Notes under the pieces: generated by a model
What the model was told of the DNA's origin: nothing
Databases searched by the model: none
The model's input: the letters and a program-made list of their open reading frames with translations, nothing else
Shown here: piece after piece, positions 51,244-63,918 of the stretch
Layout of the letters: every line of letters begins with the position of its first letter
Position numbering within the stretch: the stretch's first letter is position 1
Assembly (NCBI RefSeq): GCF_000150275.1
Contig: NW_002060949.1
Coordinates: 4,378,964 to 4,442,963 of the forward strand
Source: Trichoplax adhaerens
Taxonomy: Eukaryota; Placozoa; Uniplacotomia; Trichoplacea; Trichoplacidae
Length of the DNA stretch: 64,000 nt
Direction of reading: 5' to 3'
Position numbers and translations under genes: made by a program

Positions 51244-51724
51244 TGATATCATTAATAAATTTCCTTTTCTAAATACACTCATCATCTAATAACTAAAAAT
51301 AATAAATTAAATCAACATGGGAATATCTTATCATGTTTGAATTCTTTCTTGATAGGTAAAATGTTACATTTTTATCCCCTTTTATTACCTCTAAACCTTT
51401 ATCGAGTTATTCTATATGCAAAATGAATCATAATTTAATTCAGTTCACAACATCTGCCATCATCGCGATCATATCTATCAATAACTTCTTTTATTTTATT
51501 CATTTTATGACTATCTAATGGTCACAGTAGTCTTCTGTGCTTGATTGATTCTTGTACCAACTGGTTCGATGTCCAAGCTAGTGAGACATATAATACAGAA
51601 AAGTGAAGTTTTTATCTCAGTGTCTTTGATATTAAACACAATTTATACGATCTTAAATAAAATAATGCGATCAGTTAAGACCATCATTTATAATCGTTAC
51701 CATGCGAAAAAATAGAGTAAGGTC

Positions 51725-52400
51725 CATTTATTTTGTTGCCATGATGTTAATTTTTAATTCAAGGATAAGTCAAAGCCCTATTTGATATTCATTATAACCG
51801 TGTTAACTTGTTTTATACTTGCCTAATTCAAATGATATGTTGGTTTACTCATTTCCCATTACTTATCACTATTAAATAACTTGATTATGCAAAAATGCCT
51901 TTTAATATCGTTAATAAATTCTCCACTGGGAATCATTCATTTTATTGCCATGATATTAATTCTTCAGCGCATGAATAAATTAAAGCAGTAGCTAATTTTC
52001 GTTACTAGTCCATTTAACCTATGTAATATATAAAAATATATGTTTTATCCATATGACATGCTTATTTTCCTTCCAACAACGCTATCAATACATACAATTA
52101 CGTTAAAAATCTTCTTTTATCATCGATTTGTCATTAAATAAATTATACAGCAAGTTGGCTCATTTTTGTTACACTGATATTAATTCTAAACGTATAGATA
52201 GCTCAATATGTTATTTAATCTCCATTACATTACTTGTTGATTTATTTCACACGTATTCAATTTCCATAGCACTATATGTCAATACTTCTATTAGCAATTA
52301 TTATCCCCTTTTATTTAGACCTACCCACCTACTTCTGCCCAGATTGGGAAAAAATTGATTAAGCAGTCAATTTTGTGCTACCATGTTAGGGTCCACTTTC
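51725..52400. repeat. Degenerate tandem repeat with a period of roughly 205-225 bp
   Basis: A landmark of the form TTTTGTTGCCATGATGTTAA recurs at about 51731, 51938 (TTTATTGCCATGATATTAAT), 52161 (TTTTTGTTACACTGATATTA) and 52369 (TTTTGTGCTACCATGTTAG). Similar but weaker words follow each landmark. The copies are strongly diverged. An alignment is needed to confirm the unit. Confidence 0.4.
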
Positions 52401-53826
52401 AGTTATATATTTCCTTTAGAGCTAAGTCATATACTTATAGTAATGTCGCCAACACATTCAACATGACTAAATGTGATAAAAAATGATCCTTGGATTGCTT
52501 GCTATTATCATAACATGTTAATTTGGAAAATCTATTAATCACTAGCCGCATAATAACTTTTACTAAAATTTTACTTTAGGTTATTTTATTATTTCATGCA
52601 GTACATGAGTATACAATATTCTCAACCTGTTTAGTAAACACACACGTATGTAGATATTCCTATAGTTTGAGGATTATTTGTTAATTCCATGTTAAAAGTG
52701 ACACTATCCTCCGCCCTTAAAGAAATTATTTCTGACTCTCTTCCTATCTATCTGTCTTCATAATATAGATAGAATTCAATCAATTAATTAACGTAGACAT
52801 AGACCACATAGAATAGGCAGAGAAGCGATAGATGACGTCTTCTATGACATTCAAAAAAGACATTGAGTTATTATATAAAAGCATGAAGAAAAATCAACTC
52901 CGATTTTTTTTGTCTTTAAGTTGCATCCATTCTTTTATACTGTATATTAGAAACTTTGCTTCATTTTAATCAATGACTCTGATAGTTGTATTCGTATTAA
53001 AACAACTTATATTTAATATTCAATAATTAAAACACCTTTGTTGTCTGTTGTTGAACAATCTTGATTCCATTGTAATGTTATCGTCATATGACTACAAGAA
53101 ATGATCTTGATGTCATTGGCATCATTGATGATTTTGCAAGTTATATTCATCAATTCAATTTGATAAATTAACGCTATTACACAAGTTTTATACATTCCAT
53201 TATAATGTTAATATTAGTTAGAAGTCTTTATTCACTGCTTATTTTATATTATTAAACTACTTGATCGACGTATAGTTCAACAAATTATTCCTTTACCCAA
53301 TCAACATATCCTACCCATTTATTTGTTGAGTTACGCGTAGGAAGAAGATTTAATCTGCAATTAAACCCTAATCGCTATGGATGCACTTTAGAAAGAAATT
53401 CGTTCGTGGTCTTGTATATAATTTAATAAGAGCTATTACATCTTGGTGATTTCTAGTTAAAAATTGATTCCTCTAAAAAAATCTCTACTGTTATTTTTTA
53501 CCCGTAAGTTTCTATAGCAGAAATAGATAATCTTTTCTGCTATAGTATAGGTGTCTTTGATAGTAACGACTAGATGATTACTACAGCAATAGCCTACTAA
53601 TCGTTAAGTAATGGCTACCTATTCATCCAGATACTTACTGCTTGACCGATATTGATAAAGGCAATCTTACAATTTTTCTGTTTTGGGATTATTTCATTAT
53701 CTAGGTAGAAATTAAAGCGATAGATTGAAGCGGAAAGAAAAGCTAATCAAGTAAATTACCTAAACTTCAACTAGAATCAAGAGTCGTCAAGATTAACTAA
53801 TCTTCTTCGGGTTCAAATTAATTTCT

Positions 53827-56800
53827 ATGGAAATTCATGAATATAATCAACCTTCATCTATCGATCTTGCTAGTAAAATGAATCATTTCAATCCAGAATT
53901 TAACAGTAAAAGCCGAGATCAAACTAACTTGGAAACCACAGCAACAATCCATTTTCGTCAACCAATTCATTTACGTGGTGGTAATATTCAAGCCCAAAAT
54001 CAAGATCAATGCCAAACATTTATTTCTCAAGGACCACCGCCGCCACCACCGTATACCGGTAGAATGGATCCTAATCAACCTAGCATCATGACAAGTCTAC
54101 TTCCTCATCCATTAGGCGATGAACAACAATTTGGTACGTCGGTTGCGCGACATTATTCTATCCCTTTACAACATCAAGATCCGCGTCATCGCCAAGTTTT
54201 GCCTCATGATCGTCAAGAATTAGGTAACCACTTCGGTCAAATGGATGCCACTTTTCCACCCAATGTCCACCATGGAATGGTGGATTCAAACGCCGGCAAT
54301 AGTATTTATGCACCTCCACCGCAATTACGACCCGGTGTTGGCACTAATGAAATTTTAAATGTAACGGCACTTATTTACCCGAACCGCGATGATCAACAGG
54401 TATGTGAAAAAAAAAATGGCGTGCTACTGCTATTTTATCGTGTAGATAGTACCGTACTGAGTAAACAATTACGATATTAGAATCTGCCCAAGACATAATC
54501 ATGCCACCTTGTACACTAACATCACAAAATCGACGCGAAAAACCTCGAATAGATTTGATCAATCATGTGTATTTTTTTCATATTTTGATATATTTAAAAA
54601 TTCACACCAATAGCTATCATAATAAATTACCTTCGCTTTCCATGGATCGATAGGTAGTACACGTAATACGCGTCTAAATCATCTCGTCAATTAGACTAGA
54701 ATATAAATTTTAATGAGCAGGAACCAACTATTCATATGATAGACTAGAAAATTCAATTTTCGATCCATTGAGGTGGTGGTTGATTGCGAGCTTTTGGCAC
54801 CATAGTAAATATTTTATCTCTATAAGATCAGAAGAATCACAGTTTGTGTTGATTAAACACTGTCAATAGTCGAGATAAAGTTTAAAGTCAATTGCCTCAG
54901 GGGAACACTTACTTTACACATATGTTCGAGGATAAATATTTTTTCTTCGTAAGATTAAGTAAAACGCGGCTAATTTTCCCTTCAGGTTATGTTTATTTTA
55001 TTCATACTAAGAAGTTTTGACAAGAATAATTTTAGCGTTTTCTATTTTTCATTTTTTTTTTATCCATTGGGGGTGGTTTATGTTATCCTGAAGATTTATT
55101 TCATTTTTTACAACCTTCGCCATGATGCTTAGAGGAGGATACTACGCCCTCCTACTGATTGACGTAGATATTAAAAAATGACTGAAGACTTTTATAGTAA
55201 TGTGCATATGTTTTATTTAAGCCCTCGTATTATCACAAGATTGCCATTTTTGACGTAGCTTTTTAGATTTCCAAGGATGGTCAATCCTACGACGACGAGC
55301 TCTTTTTATGCTATTTTAAGTTTATATAATATCTCTAGTTGATCTAGTAGAAAAGGATTGCAGCCGGAAAAGTTCGACGATATACCGTCGCCCATGTTTT
55401 AGTATTATACCTTACACAGTAATTGGGTACCGTACGTATACTGACAGCTGAATGTTATTCCATAATTAAAATAAACTGTTGCGATAGTAGATTTGCATCA
55501 CTATAGAGGTAAGATATTATGGCTGTGTTAGATATATAATGACGATACTGTTTGTAGATAAGCTATAACAGCAATAACTCGCCTTTATATGGCATTATCG
55601 ATGCTAACGAAAACGGTAATAGGTTGGGTAGGACTAAAAACTTTAGCAACAAATGCGGCAACGTTAAATACACCCCTTACAAAAATGATCTAACTACTGT
55701 GGTAAACTTAACCTAGAGTTTAATTTAAGTAGAGTTCCATCATTAATTAGAATATGAGATAATAATTTTGAGATAACTCAGAATTATTAGATTATATCTG
55801 ATTTAAAGACAGCTTCATTCTCAAAACTGATGTTTTCACGTTGTTAGACTAACTCAAAAAAGTGGGATGGCAGTTCTGTTAGCATTCTACACAATGTAAA
55901 TATGTTATAATGTTTTGTGTAAATCAGTCATACATTCTTCGCTCTTCTTTTCTCTAGACTTTTTTTGTCTCAATAATTAATTTATCTTAATGCTTCATTA
56001 TTGGTTGATTACTTGTCCTACTTGTATACATAACCTAAACTAAGTTAAATATTATATTGATGGCGCTAGTTGTTCACACATGATTTAAGGAGATCTTGAT
56101 AAACTGTGAGACACAACGGCGAGACATTGTCATGTTTATCTATAACCGTCCGAATGATCGATTTACTTACCGCTATATTGTACCTATATCCATCTAACTG
56201 GATTCTGTGACAATTGAGAATAATACTATATTACGTACGGTAATATCTATTATTTTACCCTGAGTGATTCTACGGATGTTGGTTTGCCTTACATAATTTT
56301 TGTAATAAAAATCTCAGTTAAATATAACTAAAGTCAGTAATAGTCAATTGCAAAATTTTACCCATGCTAATACTACTTTTTGTCTAGCATTTATTATCAT
56401 ATGACCAGCAATTTTAGGGAGGGGTAAAGTTGTCGCCATGTTTCCTTAACCAACCATCAAATATGCATGATAAGGATAGCTACCACACAGTATTCCACCG
56501 ATTAGGATCTATTTATCTATATCAAGAGTACATCTGTGCTTTCGAAGCTATTTAATTAACTGATATAGATTGCTAATTAAGGGCATCCATGTCAATCAAG
56601 TTTCATAATAATTTCTTTGACACAAAAATCGCAAATGAACCCTCTATACTATGAATTTCAATAATGATATAATACAGTGCTGCAATGAAGGATAAAAAAT
56701 TGCAACTAACCGATACAGTAGCATTTTCCATAAGACATTATCGACGTAAGATATCGGTTAGCTTAATTCTTGACCGATAATTCGCTTTAATAAACTATGG

Positions 56801-59638
56801 AAAACAGTATTAAATGAACATTACGTTCCATAAATAGCATTTATAACATGCAAAAAACGATCATCATTTCTTCTTTAACTTTTTTCGCTCCATCTAATAA
56901 AAATTCTAGCACAGTAGTCTGGGATGTATGTTACTTTATTAGATTGTATTGAAAACTTTCTCTATTTTTGGCTCATCCCTAGTTACCTTAATTAATCATC
57001 TTCTACGGATTAAGATTACAAATAGTACGTGAGCGTTAGATGCTGTTGCACAAGGCATAATCCATCGTTTCACCATTTAGAATAATAATGTTGTCCTAAA
57101 ATGGATAATGAACAGGTTGATGAAGTAATCATAAGATAATGAGATGACATAAAAAAATGGGTTAACAATTATGCCGCCATGTAGTCTCTAACTAGACAAA
57201 GCAAATATTAGACAAAAGTAGATATAAAACATAAATAGACACAAAGCGGCCAATATATCGATATTGTTAAAAGTATTGTTGTCAAAACTGGTTAATCCAA
57301 GCCTATTGGTTAACGATTGGAAAAGCAATCAATAATTTTCTTTTCTCTTGTGAATAATAACTATCGAAATACAATGTTCATTATAGTCCATCTTTCTTTC
57401 CACAGCTGCCTTTCTACGCATTCCATAACTATTATTTCTAGATAACATCTCATCTGATTGGCATAAAATCCCTTATAGTCATTATATAGATACTAAATAA
57501 ATGAATTTGTTGCAGATAAATAAATTGCTTTAGTACTTATATTCATGTACCTGATTATGGAGAATAAAATCAATTAGTTATTCCCGAATTAATGTGAAAA
57601 AACTTTAATTTTAAAATATTGAATGATTCCGTAAAGAATTACATAGTGATTAAGACTGGATACTATAAATTAGTCTATAATACGGCATAAGATTCTGTAA
57701 TTTATATCATCAGTATACATTCTAGGACAATTTCATATTAACATTTCTCTTTGACCTTCATTTATAGGATCCTATGATACATCGTGTCCGCGACAGACAA
57801 AATGCAGGTAATTTAATTAAAGCTTGTACTTGATTATTTGGACTTGCTATTTACGGAATTGCATCTGCTTCAGAAATGGTTATCTTCATAATTTATCACT
57901 ATCATGTTCTTAGTATCATATGTTTTTACAGAATCGATCTATTTATGATATATATTAAACTGGAAAAACATATTCTAAGTTAGTAATTACAGCTACGGTA
58001 TAAATTGAATCAAATCAAGTATATTTTTATTTTTAAAATGACACCCAAAAAGCATAATTAGAAAATTAGAATAATAGGCATTAGTGCAATTCTGATTTAT
58101 TTAGTCTAATTTTATAATAGACGTACGGAGCCCTACTTGCTCTATGTATGGATATCTTTAATTAAGGATAAAAAATTATCTGTTCAATATTTCATCTTCT
58201 GTTATCAAAAATTACTAATATAGGGTAGGATAATCTGTAGATAATAAGCATTTGCTTAAGCAGAGATACAAAGTACCATTTCTTATTTGTTCATGATATC
58301 ATGATTTAATCTCGTTATAACAGACACTCTGGACAATCTGCCTAAAATTAAATATTTTTTATATTAAATTTGAGCTCATTAATCATTTGTAATATAGGCA
58401 ACGCAATCACCAACGATGACCGCAATTTAAAAAACAACGATGAATTTGAAATATCCCCTAATTTAGTCTTTTGCCATGTACCGGGCCGTTTGTCCCTACT
58501 TAGCTCTACATCAAAGTATAAAGTAAGCGTTGGAGAAGTTGAACGAAGACTTTCATCACCTGAATGCTTAAATGCATCTCTTCTTGGAGGAGTTTTGCGA
58601 AGGTATCAGAAATAGCAGATAATTATTTCTTTATCATAATATTACGTTAATATTCCCATAATTTAATTATCGATTGAAAGAAGTAATGACTTAAATTTTG
58701 TAAAATAATGTCAATTGATAGATTAACAATATTTATAAATGTAATGAAAATGCATTATGGCATCACATATCATAGGGCAAAATCCAAGAATGGCGGTAAA
58801 AGTTTAAGAGAGAAATTGGAAAAGTATGGTTTACGTTTACCTGCTGGTCGTAGGAAAGCAGCGAGCGTTACTCTTTTAACATCTTTAGTTGAAGGTTAGG
58901 AAACATTGTAAACGTCATAAATTTATATCCCACAAATATTGCCTATCAGTTCAAATAGATTTATATAGTATTCTGCGTGTTCGTAGAAATTTAAAGATAT
59001 TGTGGGCATAGTTAAATAATTATAAAGTATTATAGTTGTGTATATACCGTATTTACTTGATAAGATTCGATATACGATTAAAATATTAAGAATTAAATAT
59101 CATTTAGTTTTATTTGATTGTTTACTTAAAATTAACCGCAGGTGAAGCTAGCCATTTAGCGCGTGATTTCGATTATGTAAGCAAAACAGAATTTCCAGTT
59201 AAGCGGTTAGCTCAATATACGAAAAGACAGCATACTAATGATAAACAAGCTCTAGCAGCAAAAGTGGAGGCATCATTGTAAGTTGAAAGAGTAATTCTTA
59301 AATTAGATGATCTTATTTACTATTTTGATTTTATATCGATAAGATTAGTTGATCATAATGCACATGTATACTATAAAAAACTTAGAAAATTGGTCAAGGA
59401 ATTCCAAGATCTGATTCTTTGCGGTCCACCGGGAATGTCATACGAGTGGGAACCCGGTGTAGATAAAGATGTATTTAATGGATTACGTCATTTTGCATTA
59501 GTCACTCATGGTTTTGGTACACCAACAATTGTAACTGCTATCAATGTTTTCCATCGATATCTAGAAGAGCTATTACAATCTCAAGATAGTAAAGAAAATG
59601 ATGGAGGCCAAATGGGTAACGGAAAATGTAGTTCATAG
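53827..59638 (+). CDS. TFAP2: AP-2 transcription factor
   Basis: Sequence-specific activator of the AP-2 family, which binds GCC(N3)GGC-type sites as dimers and directs ectodermal and neural-crest-type programmes in animals. Six exons, 53827-54399, 57768-57807, 58398-58602, 58776-58894, 59142-59277 and 59386-59638, join in frame to 441 residues (human TFAP2A 437). Residues 1-191 are a Pro/Gln-rich activation region with the motif GPPPPPPY. From about residue 218 comes the basic and helix-span-helix domain: [73 protein letters not shown] and the C-terminal [15 protein letters not shown]. The start codon has an in-frame TAA at 53794, eleven codons upstream. The vertebrate subtype cannot be assigned, so this is likely the single ancestral-type gene. 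Confidence 0.96.
54400..57767 (+). other. First intron of TFAP2, 3.4 kb
   Basis: By far the largest intron in the window apart from none other above about 0.9 kb. It opens with GTATGTG and closes with TTTATAG. I see no gene in it on either strand. A purine/pyrimidine inverted patch (AGGAGG ... CCTCCT) lies at about 55131-55153. Intron-1 enhancers are common in developmental genes, but none can be identified here by eye. Confidence 0.7.
57768..57807 (+). CDS. TFAP2: TFAP2 microexon, 40 nt
   Basis: Flanked by TTTATAG and GTAATTT, this encodes [13 protein letters not shown] plus one base that completes a Gly with the next exon. Without it, exon 1 (phase 0) could not join exon 58398-58602 (which needs one base). 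Vertebrate TFAP2 genes have a short exon beginning with Asp-Pro (DPGINIPDQ) at the same place, so position and start are conserved. Confidence 0.88.
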
Positions 59639-62146
59639 CAGAAGTGAAAGTCGATAATAACTATCGCATATAGTCCAAAATTACATCAAATCACATCTCG
59701 ATATTGCCTCGGCTTGTGCTAATGCTAGATAGTTATATCCATATCTGCTGATTGTTGACAGATGGTTTATTACGTTATTCATACAACTGAGAGCATAATT
59801 ACAAGCTCCATTTTTAAATATATGATGTATACTCTTATAACTGATTAACAATTAATTATTATTAATCATCCGTCGATACATACATAAAAGATATGAAAGT
59901 AGTAATATCATTGTAGAATTTACTTTTATTTAAATTGTTTCCGATTGCTTGTTATTAGTAATAGAATTCTTCTATAGAGTAGTACATTATATTACAAAAT
60001 TGATCTCAAGACCGTAGTATAGGGTAATATCAAATATAGATAAGGTGTTTTGTGATGGTAAAAAATTGAAACAGGATTGCTTAGATTTGATCGGAAATCT
60101 TCCTATGCCTTCCTCAACTTACACGTATCATCGTAAGAATGAATAGTATCTCGCTACGTAATTCAGTTACAGTTTTGCTTAAATTTTATTATATATTCTG
60201 TTAAAGCCCTGTACCATGGTAGATATTATATCTACGAATGAAACGTATATCAATATCTTGTAGAGTATTGAGGATATTATTATTATTATTATTATTACTA
60301 TTATTATTATTAATATTATTATTACTATTATTATTACTATTATTATTGTATCGTTATTATTAAATATTCATAGATAGTGAAAAGCCGTTGTGGAGAAAAT
60401 GGTTACATTTAGGTTAATCATTCACTATCTATTTTCGAAGATGAGTGTATGGATAATATTAATCTTCTATATTCACTCTAATGTGTTTTCTTTCTCTTTT
60501 AATAATGATAATTTCATGATGAGAATATACTTTATTAATGTTCTACGTCTAAATTTTGCTATGATGAAAATCTCGCATAGTAATATGTATTTAAATATTT
60601 GTAACATGCAATCATACATCCCTAAACATGTCACATGCAATTATAATTATATATTTATGAAAGTAGCTAAAGAATGTTATTTGTCCCACTGCTTGCTTTC
60701 CTTTTAAGTATTGAAAGAAAAATGACTGCCAATGTATAATAACATTATTCTTCTTTCGTTGATTACTAAAATTTTTACTACGGTTTCACTTTGATTAAAT
60801 AGTGGTGAAAACAAAAAGTCAACTTTGACTGTTTCAAATTCTTCTAGTTACGAATACTATATACAGCATTCTTTTCATCTATTGTGGCGAAATCGATAAA
60901 AATGATTCCCTTTCTTGTTATAATTATTGCTGATTGCCAATTTTTAAGTGCCAATACTACTATTTAAAGCAACTTTCTGCCCTTTATTCATATGTTATTT
61001 ATAATAAACAATTGTAATTTATGCAGTAGTTGATGCGTACTATCATCTACTAGAAATGTCATCGATGTATGTATGTTAATGATAGATTTATTAATTAATT
61101 AATTTACTAATCATAGCTTGTGGCAATTTCTGCTGTACGAATAGTATATCCGCTTACTGTTATTTTAATTGGCTAGTTATTTGGTTATATAGCTTTCTGC
61201 TTTAACCAATTATCATGATTGCGATTATCTTTGACCTAGTATATAATATATAATAATGAATTAAGTAGATTTGATTGCGGCTGTTTTTGTTCTGCTCGTT
61301 AAGATTCTATGCTATCTTTAACAGTATAGCATTTGAAATGTGTTTTTACTTTCTGATCAATTTCAATTACCTCTATAATTTTAAATTATCTCTAAATCCT
61401 TTTATTTGTCTTTTGCCTTGTCTATTCCATGACATCAATAGTAAATAAATAAATTTACTTCAGGCCGTAAAATGAAGACTTTTATTTTGATGAAAGTCTA
61501 CAAAAAATTTCTAAGTTCATTCTAAGTGTCTACTAACATCAGTAATATAATAGTTCTCTGCTGTACATTGTGTAATGAGTAGATCTAAATGTTAATTTTT
61601 ACAGAGTAACAACATTAGAACATAAATTTATGTAATATTTTACAATAAGTAAAAAAGTTATAAATCAAGGAATAGATTGTCAAAGAAATACTGAAATGCA
61701 AAGATATGTCGTTTCTAAAAATCAAAGTATCATTACTGAGAGTAGAAAAATTAAGAAATACAGAGTGATTACATATACAGTGTGATAGCTGGTCCGTGTT
61801 GCATTCAGTGAATTAGTTTTAAACGAGAAATTTCATAAGTAAATATGTACACGGAGGTACGGGTTGTCTGAACAGAAACTTCAGACTAGAAAACTAATTG
61901 TAATTCAATCATACAATTTTAGAATTCACCGCCGAATACCAGTAAATCTTCCACGTGGAATAATAAATGTAACAAGGATATCGTACAAAAGTTGTACAAA
62001 ACTAAGTAATGTTTATAGGTTTTACTGAGACGGGTAATCTCAGGATATTATCCAGCAGCAACAAATCAGCGTTAGTTGCATTTAAAATAAACGGTAATAT
62101 AGGATCATTTGATACAGTAACACTTTGTACAGTGTTAAAGTATGAA
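59639..62146. other. Convergent intergenic region between TFAP2 and EI24
   Basis: Contains the TFAP2 3' UTR, whose end is not clear (an AATAAA occurs only at 61003-61008), an ATT microsatellite, and a 105-codon plus-strand frame at 60390-60707 that is mostly Phe, Ile, Asn and Met and looks like AT-rich noise. No other gene seen. Confidence 0.55.
60275..60348. repeat. ATT trinucleotide microsatellite
   Basis: About 74 bp of TTA/ATT units, broken by ACT and AAT variants. A simple repeat in the 3' flank of TFAP2. Confidence 0.95.
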
Positions 62147-62152
62147 TTTATT
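62147..62152 (-). terminator. Poly(A) signal AATAAA of EI24
   Basis: The minus strand reads AATAAA 33 nt after the proposed EI24 stop codon. Confidence 0.55.
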
Positions 62153-62185
62153 TCGGACGGCTTTAACTCATCTAGCAAACAATAA

Positions 62186-63918
62186 TCAGCTATCTGCTTT
62201 ATCGCTCTTTTCTGGTGCTTGTGATCTTGTTAAAATTGCGTTTGTCAGCCATATTACAGGAGAAAATACGTGACATGTTAATACCCTTGATGTAAAAAAT
62301 TTAGTAATAATTAGTATAATTTGAACTACAAAGTAGATACATATTTTATCTGGGAACTGTATCGCATTTTAATTATTTTATTTTCAAACTAAACAATGTT
62401 CATAATTAATATATTTTGGTACAATGTAGTAGTATTACTCGAATTTGTTAACATTGAAGGGTGAAGTAGCCGCAGCACTGCAGATCAGCAAAGGAAAGAA
62501 GACGGAAAATACGCATGAACTATAAAATTTCAGAAACATATATTTATTATAGCAATGCCTATGGAAATGATCGGTGTCATAGGGTATACTGGTCGAAAAT
62601 AACGTAGCTTATATATATGGTAATTTGTAACCTTATAAAGAAAGATTCTGGTATATAAGTTAAAATAGCTAATGGTAGTCCAAAGCCGCAATAAAAAGGT
62701 AGATTATATTCAATTCTGTATAGTCTTTCCTGAACAAGAAAACCTACATAAACAAATTCGTTACGTATGAAAACCACTCAATTATGGGCGTAGAAGAGAA
62801 GTAGTAAGTAAATAAATTCTGACTGAAGTAATATATATTTGCTCAAATTTTCATTACCCATGTTAATCCACTTATATTCGTAGGCATACAACGAATATAA
62901 TATAGCCATTTGAAGTATACAAATTGCTCTACCAATGACAGGTATAAAATCAAAAATTGATCCCTATTATAATGTTATGTATAGCAGTTTTAGTACATCA
63001 AGGTTAATACTGTAGATTGTGTCAGTACAACATTTATTAACTTACTTGCAATAGGAAGAAAAATTCAACCAAAAGACTGAAAAAAAAGTCCGCTATTATC
63101 CTACTACCGGCTTCCACTAGACTGCGTACCGAAGAGTTATAGGATTAGATTGAATGCGAAATAAGGAATTTAATATAGCATAAAAGTTACTGAATACTAT
63201 AATACATGCATTAGTTGCTACTACTTTTCTTGAACGTTCTAACACCAAAGTATATGCAGAGAATACCACTGCCGTATAAGTACAATAAATTAAAAGAATA
63301 CTTAGTTTAAGAATAATTATATTATTTATGGCTGTTTTATGTTTTTGACACTTAGGAGGTTAAAATTAAACTGATTAACATCAATAGCTAAATAACGAAA
63401 TAAATCTAGTAACAGGACGTAAGATTGACATTATGATTTATGAATGCCAGCTATAATATAAGAATTTTAATCCAATCAACCTGCTACTTTTGGTTGTCAG
63501 TGTTGGTTTTGGCCGACCTCTGTTAGATTGATACGAGTGGATAGCAATTTCCTGCATTATGTAGGTTAAGAATACAGTTAATAGATTATATAATGGTCAA
63601 GAAACAATAAATGACTAATGATGCGGCTTAACATATGACCAACAAGATAGATTAAGAAAAAAATATTTGCCGTGTCTACATATAATGAGTATTGTAATAG
63701 ATTACCAATTGGTTAACATTTCAAGTTATCAAGTATATAATTATGAGTAATTTTTGTAGTATTAATTAACTTTAAAATTACCTGAAACCAAAAACTGTTT
63801 AAAGGCTTGCTAAGCCAGAATAGAGGGATAACCCACAACATTTTAAATGTGTACGATAGCAAAGTTTCTATCCAGAACCATAATTGTATGTGATACGATG
63901 AATCTGGTATGAATATAC
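62186..63918 (-). CDS. EI24: EI24 (etoposide-induced 2.4) autophagy membrane protein, 5' part outside window
   Basis: Multi-pass ER membrane protein needed for autophagosome formation in animals (EPG-4 in worms). Exons 63782-63918, 63481-63551, 63046-63121, 62858-62963, 62632-62743 and 62453-62519 join with matching phases. Key stretches against human EI24: LWVIPLFWLSKPLNSFWFQ (human LWVLPLFVLSKVVNAIWFQ), SRIIADFFFSLLVEFFFLLQ, PVIGRAICILQMAILYSLYA, YEYKWINMG, and YNLPFYCGFGLPLAILT (human NWPYYFGFGLPLAFLT). The last exon contains CHVFSPVIWLTNAILT and ends in TGA at 62188-62186, but its acceptor is unresolved: no candidate gives phase 0 from the donor at 62452. The first visible exon needs one base from an upstream exon beyond 64000. 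Several hydrophobic helices fit the known topology. Confidence 0.9.

Larger units (their letters stand above)
40316..53826. other. Gene-poor 13.5-kb region upstream of TFAP2
   Basis: AT-rich DNA in which all six frames are broken every few dozen codons. I see no intact recognisable gene. It contains a doubtful minus-strand frame at 40744-40974, a G+C-richer patch near 41.6 kb, a trinucleotide run near 43.4 kb, a decayed frame near 51 kb and a degenerate tandem repeat at 51.7-52.4 kb. Because it precedes a developmental transcription factor, it may hold distant enhancers, but the sequence alone does not show this. Confidence 0.5.

Noticed and set aside
60390-60707. 105-codon frame downstream of TFAP2
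   Set aside because: Composition is that of translated AT-rich noise, with no recognisable domain and no splice partners.
63046-63121. Apparent frameshift in a poly-A run of an EI24 exon
   Set aside because: On a first pass I read seven A residues at 63080-63087. A recount gives eight, and the frame then runs intact as SRIIADFFFSLLVEF.
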